Below the pieces are notes generated by a model. The model ran no database searches. It saw nothing but the letters and a program-made list of their open reading frames with translations, and had not been told where the DNA came from. Positions 35,386-43,306 of a stretch of 64,000 nucleotides of DNA are shown in pieces. The DNA comes from Thauera sedimentorum (GTDB lineage Bacteria; Pseudomonadota; Gammaproteobacteria; Burkholderiales; Rhodocyclaceae). Within the stretch, counting starts at the first letter, position 1; every line of letters starts with the position of its first letter. Location: positions 124,001 through 188,000 of the forward strand of contig NZ_JACTAH010000002.1 of assembly GCF_014489115.1 (NCBI RefSeq), written 5' to 3'. A program made the translations under genes and the position numbers.

Positions 35386-35646
35386 TGCACTTTGCCTTTG
35401 CTCCTCGCGGTAACGATGATTTGCGTCGCGGATGAGTGAAACGATGCAATAAACGAAAAGCACAAAGAACAGCACAGCGAAAAACAATGAAACGGCTACC
35501 CACAAGCCGGCGCGATCAGGGGGCCAGCGGTCAGGGGATGCTGCGCTGAGCCAAGCATAGAAAACGACCGAGACAGCGGCATAACCACCTGCCGGTACCG
35601 AGAGAATTAGCCCGACCCACAGGAGCTTTCTATGCCGAGGCGACAT
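35380..35646 (-). CDS. Cassette 5: small two-TM membrane protein
   Basis: An 88-residue protein with two transmembrane helices (LLWVGLILSVPAGGYAAVSVV, about 8-30; LWVAVSLFFAVLFFVLFVYCIV, about 48-70) and a charged C-terminal tail (RDANHRYREEQRQ). The ATG lies 7 bp after the R' box of attC 4, the typical position of a cassette start. No family recognised. Confidence 0.75.
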   Translation of the reverse strand: MSPRHRKLLWVGLILSVPAGGYAAVSVVFYAWLSAASPDRWPPDRAGLWVAVSLFFAVLFFVLFVYCIVSLIRDANHRYREEQRQSAT

Positions 35647-35653
35647 GCTGTGA

Positions 35654-35718
35654 ACATAACCTCAAAGCTGTGGGGCGCGCAGCGAAGCGGAGCGTCCGAC
35701 ACGAGCGCTTTGTTGGGC
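35654..35718 (-). repeat. Integron attC site 4
   Basis: A 65-bp site on the - strand: R'' box GCCCAAC (35712-35718), arms AAAGC/GCTTT and R' box GTTATGT (35654-35660). The end of the cassette-4 reading frame runs through it, as is usual for cassette genes. Confidence 0.8.
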
Positions 35719-36126
35719 GCGAGCTCTCCAGTACGTTCTTCCTCTTTCTATTTTCAGAGATCTTGGGGCTGGAAACCACTCTCCAAGAATCCGGAATATT
35801 TCTGCTGGGAAATAATTTGGATCGGAATGAATCCAGCGGGGCAAATATTGTTCAAACCGCTCTGGATGGGTTCTACCTTGATTTGTTCCCGCCTCAAGCG
35901 AGCCGTAGAAATGAGCGCTAGCTTCCAGGGCGAAACCAAAGAGTACGTCTGAATTGTCTTTTGAGTCCTGAAGTCTTCTTGCAAATTCTTTCGCCTTTTC
36001 TCTCTAATCGGAATCTGGGCCAAAATACGTCTTTGAAGTATCAAACTCTCTTCCCGGTGTAGGCAGATCCCAGTTCTTCGAGACTACCGCGTCAGCCACA
36101 AGAGAAAGCAGCTCGTGTCTTGTCAT
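35662..36126 (-). pseudogene. Cassette 4: unknown gene with an in-frame amber codon
   Basis: From ATG at 36126 (20 bp past attC 3) the frame reads 40 codons (MTRHELLSLVADAVVSKNWD...), meets TAG at 36004-36006 and then continues open for 113 more codons (REKAKEFARRLQDSKDN...), finishing inside attC 4. Codon use and charged amphipathic composition are continuous across the TAG, so this is one 154-residue gene with a nonsense mutation, or a readthrough gene. The protein family is not recognised; it appears soluble. Confidence 0.7.
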
Positions 36127-36146
36127 GATTCAGTTTCTCCCGTTAC

Positions 36147-36227
36147 GCCCAACGCCTCGCGTACCCGGCGGCAGAAAGCGGAGCGGAGCGTAGCTCTCTG
36201 GCGTCCGAGTTGACGCGATTGTTAGCG
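36147..36227 (-). repeat. Integron attC site 3
   Basis: An 81-bp site on the - strand: R'' box CGCTAAC (36221-36227), L'' GTCAACTCGGACGCC, and R' box GTTGGGC (36147-36153; fits GTTRRRY). The stop codon of the cassette-3 gene (36222-36224) is inside the R'' box. Confidence 0.85.
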
Positions 36228-36794
36228 AATTCCGCTTGGTTTCCCATCAACCGTCAACTCGGCAGAAGTGCCTTTCAACTTCTTCAGCTTGTCAGCGGCT
36301 TGGCTTGCATGAGCTGACAAGTTAATTGCATTGTCGTGAAGTTCCTGCCAATAACCCACTTTCAACTCTACGGCCATTATTTCTGGCAACATCCCAACCA
36401 CTTCTCTCGAAAATATCTCGTGATTGAGGTCTTCAAGCCGCTTGAGCCTGAGCCAATGGTGCGACAGCATCTGGAGCAATTCTGGATCAGAGAAACTGCC
36501 AGACAACATCGCCCCTACTGCGTCCCAGGTAGTTAGACGCAAATCAACGTTTCTCATTGCTCTCCCGCTAAGCGCGAGTTCCGCTATACGGTCGAGCACT
36601 TTGCTGTTGTACTCGCAAGCGTCGACAAGCACATCCACTGCGCTCCCCAATCGCTCACTAGACTCCGTTCTTTCAAGTTGCTGTTGGTGTTCGAGAAATC
36701 GTCGATTCAGAAGCAGAGCAACAGGCACCCCGAGAACAACTCCAAGGACCGTGGACGCCAGATTTGGCCAGAACGCTAGAAAGAACTCAGTCAT
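36222..36794 (-). CDS. Cassette 3: membrane-anchored helical protein of unknown function
   Basis: A 190-residue protein with one N-terminal transmembrane helix (FLAFWPNLASTVLGVVLGVPVALLL, about 5-29) followed by a charged, helical cytoplasmic part with coiled-coil character (RRFLEHQQQLERTESSERL). The ATG is 3 bp after the R' box of attC 2, and the stop is within attC 3, so it fills its cassette exactly. No family recognised. Confidence 0.78.
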   Translation of the reverse strand: MTEFFLAFWPNLASTVLGVVLGVPVALLLNRRFLEHQQQLERTESSERLGSAVDVLVDACEYNSKVLDRIAELALSGRAMRNVDLRLTTWDAVGAMLSGSFSDPELLQMLSHHWLRLKRLEDLNHEIFSREVVGMLPEIMAVELKVGYWQELHDNAINLSAHASQAADKLKKLKGTSAELTVDGKPSGIR

Positions 36795-36797
36795 GAT

Positions 36798-36893
36798 CGC
36801 TAACGTGGAGCTAACCGGCCGCCGGAGGCCGAAGGCCGGAGGGAACCCAACGGCGGAGCCGTTGGGCGGTCCGTGTTGAGCCTAGGGTTAGGC
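36798..36893 (-). repeat. Integron attC site 2
   Basis: A 96-bp site on the - strand: R'' box GCCTAAC (36887-36893), L'' CTCAACACGGACCGCC, L' GGCGGCCGGTTAGC, R' box GTTAGCG (36798-36804; one base off GTTRRRY). A long central hairpin with GCC-rich arms is visible. The TAA of the cassette-2 gene is in the R'' box. Confidence 0.82.
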
Positions 36894-37427
36894 ACCAATT
36901 TTAAGTGCATGTCGAAAGAAACCATACATAGCGATAAGCGCCGTTTGCGCATCTTTTTGCACAACGAGATTCGGGTGTCGCTTCTGACTAAGATACCGAT
37001 TGCCCAAGGTGTGCGGGTGTCCGTCCGGCTTGCGATGTGCGAAAGGATTGCGTATGACGCGCAGCGTATCTGCGTGAGCCAACATTTCGGCGGGAAACAA
37101 TCCTTCGTCTTTCGCGACCTGAATTGCCTTGTCAAACGGAATACCGTACTTTGCCTTGCCCGCTGAAACCAGCTCCTCGGACAGAAGATGCTCAATCACT
37201 GCTGTTGCGAGGACCATGGAGGCAATGTAGTGCCCCTCAACGAAACACTCTCGTGCTTCGTTTAAGAGGCTTATCAATTCAACGGAACCCGAAATCATGC
37301 CGTTGAACTCAACTTGGTGCTGCGAAACCCAACGAATTCGTTCAGCTCGCTCTTGTCGACGCCAATTGTCGCTCTGCTCCAGTGCCTGAATGAGTGGGTC
37401 CTTACTGGGAACGGCGTCAGTGTCCAT
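36888..37427 (-). CDS. Cassette 2: HEPN-like protein
   Basis: A 179-residue mostly helical protein. The central part LLNEARECFVEGHYIASMVLATAVIEHLL is like the helices of HEPN/DUF4145-type domains, and LRVIRNPFAHRK contains R-x4-H (RNPFAH), the catalytic motif of HEPN RNases. The function is therefore possibly RNA cleavage or a nucleic-acid-linked defence/toxin role, but no partner (MNT or antitoxin) gene is in the cassette. ATG lies 4 bp after the R' box of attC 1. Confidence 0.65.
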   Translation of the reverse strand: MDTDAVPSKDPLIQALEQSDNWRRQERAERIRWVSQHQVEFNGMISGSVELISLLNEARECFVEGHYIASMVLATAVIEHLLSEELVSAGKAKYGIPFDKAIQVAKDEGLFPAEMLAHADTLRVIRNPFAHRKPDGHPHTLGNRYLSQKRHPNLVVQKDAQTALIAMYGFFRHALKIGA

Positions 37428-37431
37428 TGGT

Positions 37432-37497
37432 GCCTAACGTAGAAGTAACCGGACTGCGCGGCTTTTTGCGCAGGTCCGGTTGACTGCCGGGTTGGGC
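37432..37497 (-). repeat. Integron attC site 1 (nearest the integrase)
   Basis: The clearest attC: 66 bp on the - strand with R'' GCCCAAC (37491-37497), L'' GTCAACCGGAC, a short loop region with a GCGCAAAAAGCCGCGC hairpin, L' GTCCGGTTAC and R' GTTAGGC (37432-37438). All four boxes are paired and the R' box is a perfect GTTRRRY. Confidence 0.92.
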
Positions 37498-37507
37498 GTC
37501 GCCTCAG

Positions 37508-37999
37508 TCATTCGACTGTTGCGGGCCCGCCGAGAGGTTGGCCGTCGCGGTCAAAAATCGAGTCGTAGAGGAACAGAAGCCCGTTCAGTTCGCTGTTGAG
37601 GCGAAAAAGAAATTGTTGCGCCGCCGACTCGCTGTCCGGTTGGTGCTCAATAACGCAACCGAGACACATACGAACGTGGCTGATACGAGCAAGGGCATAG
37701 ACGAGTGTATTTTCGTCCTCGATCACTTGCTCCGCGTACGACCTTAACCCCGCCAGATGGTCTTGCAGTTGCCCCGACGGAATGAAGTTCAGCGCGACGG
37801 TGCCCCACGCAAGTCTTAGTTGCAAACCAGAAGCCTGTTGGTCGCGGGTCAATCCTTCGTAGGATTGAACTTCGCCAATGGCGTCCAAGGTTCTGGAGCC
37901 AAGGATTGACGGATCAGCGATATAGATTGCGGCGTTTGCGGGCATCAGAAATTGCTCGGCGGAAAGAGGCGGCGGAAGCGCTCGGCTTGCGACGACCAA
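37508..37999 (-). CDS. Cassette 1: unknown protein
   Basis: A 163-residue soluble-looking protein if the TTG at 37999 is used; an ATG at 37945 would give 145 residues and is an alternative. Visible features are a helical middle (GLQLRLAWGTVALNFIPSG, SYAEQVIEDENTLVYALARI), two cysteines in RMCLGCVIEH, and an acidic C terminus. No family is recognised. Its stop lies 10 bp before attC 1. As the first cassette it would be the best expressed from an integron promoter. Confidence 0.65.
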   Translation of the reverse strand: MVVASRALPPPLSAEQFLMPANAAIYIADPSILGSRTLDAIGEVQSYEGLTRDQQASGLQLRLAWGTVALNFIPSGQLQDHLAGLRSYAEQVIEDENTLVYALARISHVRMCLGCVIEHQPDSESAAQQFLFRLNSELNGLLFLYDSIFDRDGQPLGGPATVE

Positions 38000-38104
38000 C
38001 AGTGTTTACACGGACGTTCGGGTCTGAATAACAATTGATATTCGGGACGCTGCACGCGACCAAGAATGCGCTTTAGCTTCACTGGGTTGCCCGCTCGGCC
38101 GTCA

Positions 38105-38111
38105 GTCTAAC
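38105..38111 (-). other. Candidate attI core site
   Basis: On the - strand GTTAGAC fits the GTTRRRY recombination consensus and lies between the integrase 5' end (about 38190) and the first cassette. The ~100 bp from here to cassette 1 (38000-38104) shows no gene. The attI assignment is by position only. Confidence 0.35.
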
Positions 38112-38186
38112 AACCGTGATATTGAAGTCACCGCGCTGCAGCCGAATCGGTTTACGCTGGGCGCTTTGTCCACTGTCAAGGAGTGA

Positions 38187-39091
38187 CCCTCATGGGGTGA
38201 ACATCCCAGCCACCGTCCCCCGCGCCTACTCGACCAACTCGACACCGTTTGCCGACGGAGGCATTTCAGCCCACGTACCGCAAAAGCATACCGCTTCTGG
38301 GTAAGACAGTACATCTTCTTCCATGACAAGCGGCACCCCTGCAGATGGGGCCTGCGGAGGTGGAGCAATTCCTCAATCATCTGGCGGTGGAACGCCGGGT
38401 TGCCGCATCGATGCAGTCTCAAGCACTCAACGCCATCGTCTTCCTCTACCAGGCCGTGCTCGAAAAGCCCTTAGGACAGATGACCGGCACTACCCGCTTG
38501 ATGGCTGAGTTGATCTACGGCGCGGGGTTACGTGTGCATGAATGCGTGACACTGCGTGTCAAGGACGTTGATTTTGGCTCCCGCACGCTTTCCATCCGCA
38601 ACAGCAAAGGCTCCAAGGACCGACGGACCTTGTTGCCGGAAGGCTTGGTCTCGCCGCTACAACAGCACTTGCTGCGCGTCGCGACACTTCATGGTAACGA
38701 TCTGGCCCGTGGCGGCGGTCTGGCGCCAATATCCGACGCGCTCGCGCGCAAGTACCCTTCCGCATCGGCATCGTTTCCGTGGCAATACGTGTTCCCGTCC
38801 GCGAGCCTGCGCCCATGGGGTAACAGCGGCAGGCTGGTGCGCTGGCACACTTCCGACTCCACGGTGCAAAGGGCCTTCAAGCAGGCGGTCGCCCGCGCCG
38901 AAATCCCCAAGCACGCGAGCGTCCACCGCCTGAGGCACAGCTTTGCGACGCACCTATTGGCCACCGGCATGGACATCCGAACCATTCAACTCCTGCTCGG
39001 CGATCGCAGTTTGCAGACAACCATGATCTACACACATGTCCTTGAAGCGATGAGGAAGGTGATGAGCCCATTCGACGCGCTGTCCGGCTAA
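38187..39091 (+). pseudogene. intI: Integron integrase intI, degenerate
   Basis: A tyrosine recombinase of the IntI type, transcribed away from the cassette array. N-terminal part in one frame (RLLDQLDTVCRRRHFS...YRFWVRQYIFFHDKRHP, about 38220-38340), with no plausible start codon after the TGA at 38184; then a -1 frameshift near 38340; then a 248-codon frame from 38345 (MGPAEVEQFLNHLAVERR...). About 30 residues normally between KPLGQM and the core domain are missing (junction near 38480). The IntI-specific insert (LARKYPSASASFPWQYVFPS), Arg in YGAGLR, HRLRHSF and Tyr in TMIYTH are present, but the usual LLGH box reads LLGD. The enzyme is very probably inactive. Confidence 0.85.
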
Positions 39092-39414
39092 CCCAACGCC
39101 CCGCTGCAGTTACGTAGCGGGGCGAACGTCTGGTTTGGGGCGCCTTGGCCGTGCGTCCTGTAATGGCCGAAAGCCGCCGTTCTTCACCCGCATCCCCATC
39201 GCCCTCCGCACCCTGCCACGGTGCCGGGCACGTTGCGGATGAGCCGAAGGCGGGCATTGTTCGGCTCACCCGATGGGCCATTCTTGACCCGGTAACGAAA
39301 TACGCCACACCGTTCTCCCTGAGCCTGTCGAAGGGCGTTCGCGTCCACTTGGCTGCGACAGGTCTGTCCTGAACGCAGCCGAAGGACTCAGCCCGAACGG
39401 TATTCATTGCCGGG
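39092..39414. other. Gene-free 323-bp segment with hairpin and inverted repeat
   Basis: A perfect 9-bp stem CGCCCCGCT/AGCGGGGCG at 39097-39124 directly after intI is a possible transcription stop (no T-run). At 39310-39400 two arms related to ccgttctccctgagcctgtc face each other (right arm cgcagccgaaggactcagcc), a type of intergenic repeat common in proteobacteria. No credible gene is seen here. Confidence 0.6.
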
Positions 39415-40419
39415 TCAATAATGAGCCGAATCGACCGTGACACGGTTGCGACCGCTGCCCTTGCTGGCATACAGGGCAGCGTCGGCACGGGCGAACCACT
39501 GGTCGATGCTCTCGTCCGGGCGCAGCAGGCTGCCGCCGATGGAGACCGTGACGGCCGCGCCGCCCGGGCTGCGCAGGCATGTCTCCACCTGTACGCGCAG
39601 CTTGTCGGCCATGGCGATGAGCGCGCCCTCGTCTACGTCGTGCGCGAGAATGACGAACTCCTCGCCGCCGTAGCGGAACAGGCGGTCATTCTTGCGGATG
39701 TGCTTTTCGAGCAGACGGGCCAGTTCCACTAGAACCTTGTCGCCGGCCAAGTGGCCATACTGGTCGTTGATGCTCTTGAAGTAGTCCAGGTCGAGAACAA
39801 GGATGCCAAAGCCGACCTTGTCGCGCGCATGCACGCGCCGGGCGCGCTCCAGTTCGTCCAGCAGGGCATGACGATTGAAAGTCGCGGTCAGCGCATCCTT
39901 GGTCGCCAGCACTTCGAGTTGCTGGCGCTGGACCTCCGTACGGAACGCAAAGACATACCCCAGGAAGGCACAGACAATCCCGGTAACGCAGAAGGAGGCG
40001 ATATCGCTGGCGTCACCCACCAGGCTGCCCAGGGCAAGAACCACCAGCAGGGTTCCCAGGGCGATGCCGAGCGCATGGTGGCGATGCACGAGGAAGAAGC
40101 AGGCAACGACCGCCGGGAAATACCAGTATTGTCCGGCCACGCCCAGGGCGGAGATCGCTGCAACTGCGCCGGCACCGATGAAGTAGGCAAGAAACAGACT
40201 GGGGCCATGGGTCTTCCCGGTCAGCCAGGCACGCAGCATGCAGCCGAGAATCACCGTCTCGATCAGCAGATCGACGACGAAGGCGTACCACTCGCCATTG
40301 GCGGCACGGACGAAGAGAAAGGGGGTGATCCCGATCAGCGCGATCGCCCCCATCAGCGACAGGATGGCGAGTTGGAAGTCGGTAGTCAGTCGATGGCGGA
40401 TATTGCGCGCGCGGTTCAC
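39415..40419 (-). CDS. Membrane-bound diguanylate cyclase (GGDEF)
   Basis: A 334-residue protein: six predicted transmembrane helices in the first ~155 residues without a recognisable sensor domain, a short coiled coil (TEVQRQQLEVLATKDALT) and a GGDEF domain with GGEEF at 251-255 (RYGGEEFVI). An I-site RxxD (RKND) sits 5 residues before the GGEEF, so product inhibition is likely. It should make cyclic di-GMP from two GTP. GTG start at 40419. A PilZ protein (60985-61389) in the window is a possible receptor. Confidence 0.92.
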   Translation of the reverse strand: MNRARNIRHRLTTDFQLAILSLMGAIALIGITPFLFVRAANGEWYAFVVDLLIETVILGCMLRAWLTGKTHGPSLFLAYFIGAGAVAAISALGVAGQYWYFPAVVACFFLVHRHHALGIALGTLLVVLALGSLVGDASDIASFCVTGIVCAFLGYVFAFRTEVQRQQLEVLATKDALTATFNRHALLDELERARRVHARDKVGFGILVLDLDYFKSINDQYGHLAGDKVLVELARLLEKHIRKNDRLFRYGGEEFVILAHDVDEGALIAMADKLRVQVETCLRSPGGAAVTVSIGGSLLRPDESIDQWFARADAALYASKGSGRNRVTVDSAHY

Positions 40420-40485
40420 GCGCGTACCAAAATCAGCTTATGCATGACCCTGTCAAAAGGAGGGTTAATGAGCGGGCCGCCGGCC

Positions 40486-41187
40486 TCATCCCACGGCGGA
40501 ACCGTCGTCCTGCGCCTCGGCCAGGTAGGCCTTCCACAGATGCCCGTAGCGGTCGTCGAAGCGCTCCGCGCCGGGTTCCACTGCCTCGATGCGGTCGACG
40601 CGGAAGGTGCGGAAGCTCTGGCGCAGTTCGCACCAGGCACCCAGCGTCCAGCAATGCCCCCAGAACACTAGGCCGAGCGGCCACAGGGTGCGCAGGGAGA
40701 CCTCGCCGTCCGCGCGGCGGTAGCGCACCTGCACCTTGCGGCCCTTCTCCATGCCTTCGCGCAACAGGGTCATCGGCTCGCGCAGCGCTGCGGGCTGCAT
40801 GAAGCCGGGCGCGCAGTAGCGCATTTCGCTGGCGGCGATGCGTTCTTCCAGGGCGCGCGGCAGCACCGCCTCGATGCGCGCCATGGCCTGCGCGGCAGCC
40901 TGGCCTAGCGCAGGGTCGGCCCAGGCCTGGACGAGCTTGGCGCCGATCACCAGGGCTTCGAGTTCGTCGCCGGTGAACATCAGCGGCGGCACCTGGTAGC
41001 CGCGGCGCAGGCGGTAGCCGACGCCGGCTTCGCCATCGATGGGGGCGCCGCTGGCGATGAGGTCGGCGATGTCGCGGTAGATGGTGCGCTCGGAGACTTC
41101 CAGCGCCTCGGCGAGCGCGCGCGCGGTGAGCACGCGGCCGTTGCGCAGCATGAGGATGATCTGGAAGAGACGGTCGGCGGGGCGCAT
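40486..41187 (-). CDS. YafY/WYL-type transcriptional regulator
   Basis: A 233-residue regulator with an N-terminal helix-turn-helix (LTARALAEALEVSERTIYRDIADL) and a C-terminal WYL domain (VQVRYRRADGEVSLRTLWPLGL, GAWCELRQSFRTFRVDRIE). ATG at 41187 gives the family N terminus MRPADRLFQI; the longer frame upstream reaches into the VOC promoter region. It is divergent from the VOC gene at 41336 and probably controls it. Confidence 0.9.
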   Translation of the reverse strand: MRPADRLFQIILMLRNGRVLTARALAEALEVSERTIYRDIADLIASGAPIDGEAGVGYRLRRGYQVPPLMFTGDELEALVIGAKLVQAWADPALGQAAAQAMARIEAVLPRALEERIAASEMRYCAPGFMQPAALREPMTLLREGMEKGRKVQVRYRRADGEVSLRTLWPLGLVFWGHCWTLGAWCELRQSFRTFRVDRIEAVEPGAERFDDRYGHLWKAYLAEAQDDGSAVG

Positions 41188-41335
41188 CGGGGGCCGGGTG
41201 GCTGACAGACGCTTCACGATAGCACGCGTCGCGCAGCGGCCCGGCCAGGCTCCTGACACCACGCTGTCAGGAGGACGTGGCGAGAATGGCCTCACCCGCC
41301 GCATCCCGTGGCGGATCTTGCGAAGGAGTCCTGAC

Positions 41336-41704
41336 ATGGACAAGCCGATCTGCTGGTTCGAGCTGCCGGTGAGCGACATGGCGCGCGCGGTGCGCTTCTA
41401 CGAGACGGTATTCGGTGTGACGCTGCGTCGCGACGAGTGCGGTGGCCATCCGATGGCGATCTTTCCCTACGCCGAACCGCAGCCCTCCGGCGCGCTGGTG
41501 CAGATGCCACAACTGGCGCCGCGCGACAACGGCACGCTGGTGTACCTGAACGGCGGCGAGGACCTGAACCTGGCGCTCCAGCGGGTGCGGGCGGCCGGCG
41601 GCGAAGTGGCGATGGAGAAGACGCTGATCGCCGATGACGTCGGCTACATGGCGCTGTTCATCGACAGCGAGGGCAACCGGGTGGGGTTGTACTCGAAGCA
41701 CTGA
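41336..41704 (+). CDS. VOC (glyoxalase/bleomycin-resistance) family protein
   Basis: A 122-residue vicinal-oxygen-chelate protein: WFELPVSDMARAVRFYETVFG at the N terminus and YMALFIDSEGNRVGLYS at the C terminus, the two halves of the beta-alpha-beta-beta-beta fold. A strong AAGGAG site precedes the ATG. Divergent from and likely regulated by the WYL protein. Substrate unknown. Confidence 0.9.
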   Translation: MDKPICWFELPVSDMARAVRFYETVFGVTLRRDECGGHPMAIFPYAEPQPSGALVQMPQLAPRDNGTLVYLNGGEDLNLALQRVRAAGGEVAMEKTLIADDVGYMALFIDSEGNRVGLYSKH

Positions 41705-41722
41705 GTACCCTCGACCCGGCGC

Positions 41723-41980
41723 TCACCCGCCGCTCAGCGCCTGCACGATGGCCAGTTCGTCGGCCGCGCCGAGCGGCTGGGCGAGTTCCTGCACCGCGCG
41801 GCCGTTGACGAAAAAGCGCATGTGGCGGCGCAGACGGTCCTGCTCGTCGACCATGCGGAAGCGGATGCCCGGGTAGCGCACATCCAGGTCGGCGAGCACC
41901 TCGCCCAGCGTGGCACCCTGCGCATCGACCAGCGACTGGCCGGTGTAGGAGCGCAGCGGCGAGGGGATGAGCACCTTCAT
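41723..41980 (-). CDS. MoaD/ThiS-family ubiquitin-like protein
   Basis: An 85-residue beta-grasp protein ending in the diagnostic Gly-Gly (ALSGG), preceded by FVNGRAVQEL and ADELAIVQAL as in MoaD/ThiS. It may be a sulfur carrier after adenylation by an E1-like enzyme encoded elsewhere. Its ATG overlaps the stop of the Asp-box propeller gene (ATGA), a pairing that recurs in other genomes; the purpose is unknown. Confidence 0.85.
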   Translation of the reverse strand: MKVLIPSPLRSYTGQSLVDAQGATLGEVLADLDVRYPGIRFRMVDEQDRLRRHMRFFVNGRAVQELAQPLGAADELAIVQALSGG

Positions 41981-43146
41981 CGCCCGCCTGCCCCGGCGGC
42001 CGGCACGCAGGCTTCCACCGCGTAGATCTCCGGCAGGTGGCGGGCGATGCAGGTCCAGCTGGCGCCTTCGTCGGTGCTGGCCCACAACTCGCCGCTGGTG
42101 GTGCCGAAGTACAGCCCCACCGGGTCGTGCGCGTCCGCGCACATGGCCTGGCGCTTCACCGTCCACCACGCCTGTTCGCGCGGCAGGCCGGCGTCCTGGC
42201 GCTGCCAGCTTTCGCCGCCATCGCGGGTGGCATACACCGCGGGCTTTCCGTCCGGACTGGTGCGCGGCCAGACGCTCTGGCCGTCCATCGGGAAGACCCA
42301 GGCACGCTCGGCGTCGCGCGGGTGGACCACCATGGGAAAGCCGATGTCGCCCACCTCCGCCGGCATCGCGCGGCCGATGCGCACCCAGGTGTCGCCGGGG
42401 CGGTCCAGCCGGTAGATGCCGCAGTGGTTCTGCTGGTAGAGGCGGTCCGGGTTGGCAGGCGACAGGCGCACGCAGTGCGGATCATGGAAGGTGGGGTCGG
42501 CGACGTCGAAACCCTCGCCCACTTCCAGGCCTTTGAGCAGCGGCGCGAAAGTCTGTCCGCCGTCGCGTGACTCATGTACGCCGCCGCCCGACATGGCGAA
42601 GTACAGATGCGCCGGGTCACGCGGATCGACCAGGATGGAGTGCAGCTTGGGGCCGTCCGGCGTACCGTCCTGCACCGTGCCCATCCAGCGCAGGTAATCC
42701 GGGTCTTCGTTGATCGGCGAGAACGGCGCCCAGGTGTCGCCGCCGTCCTGCGAGCGGAACAAGCCCTGCGGCGAGGTGCCGGCATACCAGCAGCCGGGTT
42801 CGGACGGGTGGGCCGGGGTAAGCCAGAAGGTGTGGTCCACCGCACGGCCGCTGCCGTCTTCGTGCTTGGCGAAGGCCGGCGGACGGCTGGCCTCCTGCCA
42901 GGAGACGCCCAGATCGGTGGAGCGGAACACGGTGGGGCCCAGATGCCCGGTGCTGGCGGCGGCCAGCAGGGTGCGGCCGTCGCGCGGGTCTAGCACCACA
43001 TGGTTGATGATGTGACCGAGGAAGTGCGGCCCGTCCAGCCGCCAGCGGCTGCGCGCGGCATCGCCATGGACGAACCAGGCGCCCTTGCGGGTGGCAACCA
43101 GGATCAAGGGTGCTGGGCTGGCGGGGTCTGCGGACGTGGCCGGCAT
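41977..43146 (-). CDS. WD40/YVTN/BNR-like Asp-box repeat protein
   Basis: A 389-residue beta-propeller protein with repeated Asp-box motifs: DLGVSWQEA, DGGDTWAPF, DGGQTFAPL, DGGESWQRQ and DEGASWTCI. No signal peptide is evident. It is often annotated as exo-alpha-sialidase or glycosyl hydrolase, but the sialidase catalytic residues cannot be identified here, so only the fold is claimed. It is first in a two-gene operon with the MoaD/ThiS-like protein. Confidence 0.85.
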   Translation of the reverse strand: MPATSADPASPAPLILVATRKGAWFVHGDAARSRWRLDGPHFLGHIINHVVLDPRDGRTLLAAASTGHLGPTVFRSTDLGVSWQEASRPPAFAKHEDGSGRAVDHTFWLTPAHPSEPGCWYAGTSPQGLFRSQDGGDTWAPFSPINEDPDYLRWMGTVQDGTPDGPKLHSILVDPRDPAHLYFAMSGGGVHESRDGGQTFAPLLKGLEVGEGFDVADPTFHDPHCVRLSPANPDRLYQQNHCGIYRLDRPGDTWVRIGRAMPAEVGDIGFPMVVHPRDAERAWVFPMDGQSVWPRTSPDGKPAVYATRDGGESWQRQDAGLPREQAWWTVKRQAMCADAHDPVGLYFGTTSGELWASTDEGASWTCIARHLPEIYAVEACVPAAGAGGR

Positions 43147-43306
43147 GGCGTGCTCCTCCTCGGCGGGCGACCCTGCGGCACGGCGCGGGGCGCGATCGGT
43201 TCCCGACGTCCTTCAGGATAGTCGGCGTGGCAGGACGCCACACCGCCTAGTCGTCGGGGGAGGAGCGAAATCGACAGGATGCGTGGCACGGACATCCGTG
43301 CCGTAC

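Noticed and set aside
36873..37166. 97-codon + strand frame opposite cassette 2
   Set aside because: Cassette genes run away from intI; the - strand frame fits exactly between attC sites, so this is a shadow.
37432..37497. Reading the hairpin after cassette 1 as a simple terminator
   Set aside because: It has ordered R'', L'', L' and R' boxes with a perfect GTTAGGC and recurs after every cassette, so attC explains it better.
38116..38304. 62-codon + strand frame ahead of intI
   Set aside because: It is in another frame from the recognisable IntI N-terminal peptide and has no family features.
39145..39372. 75-codon + strand frame after intI
   Set aside because: Covers an intergenic inverted repeat; no ribosome site and no domain.
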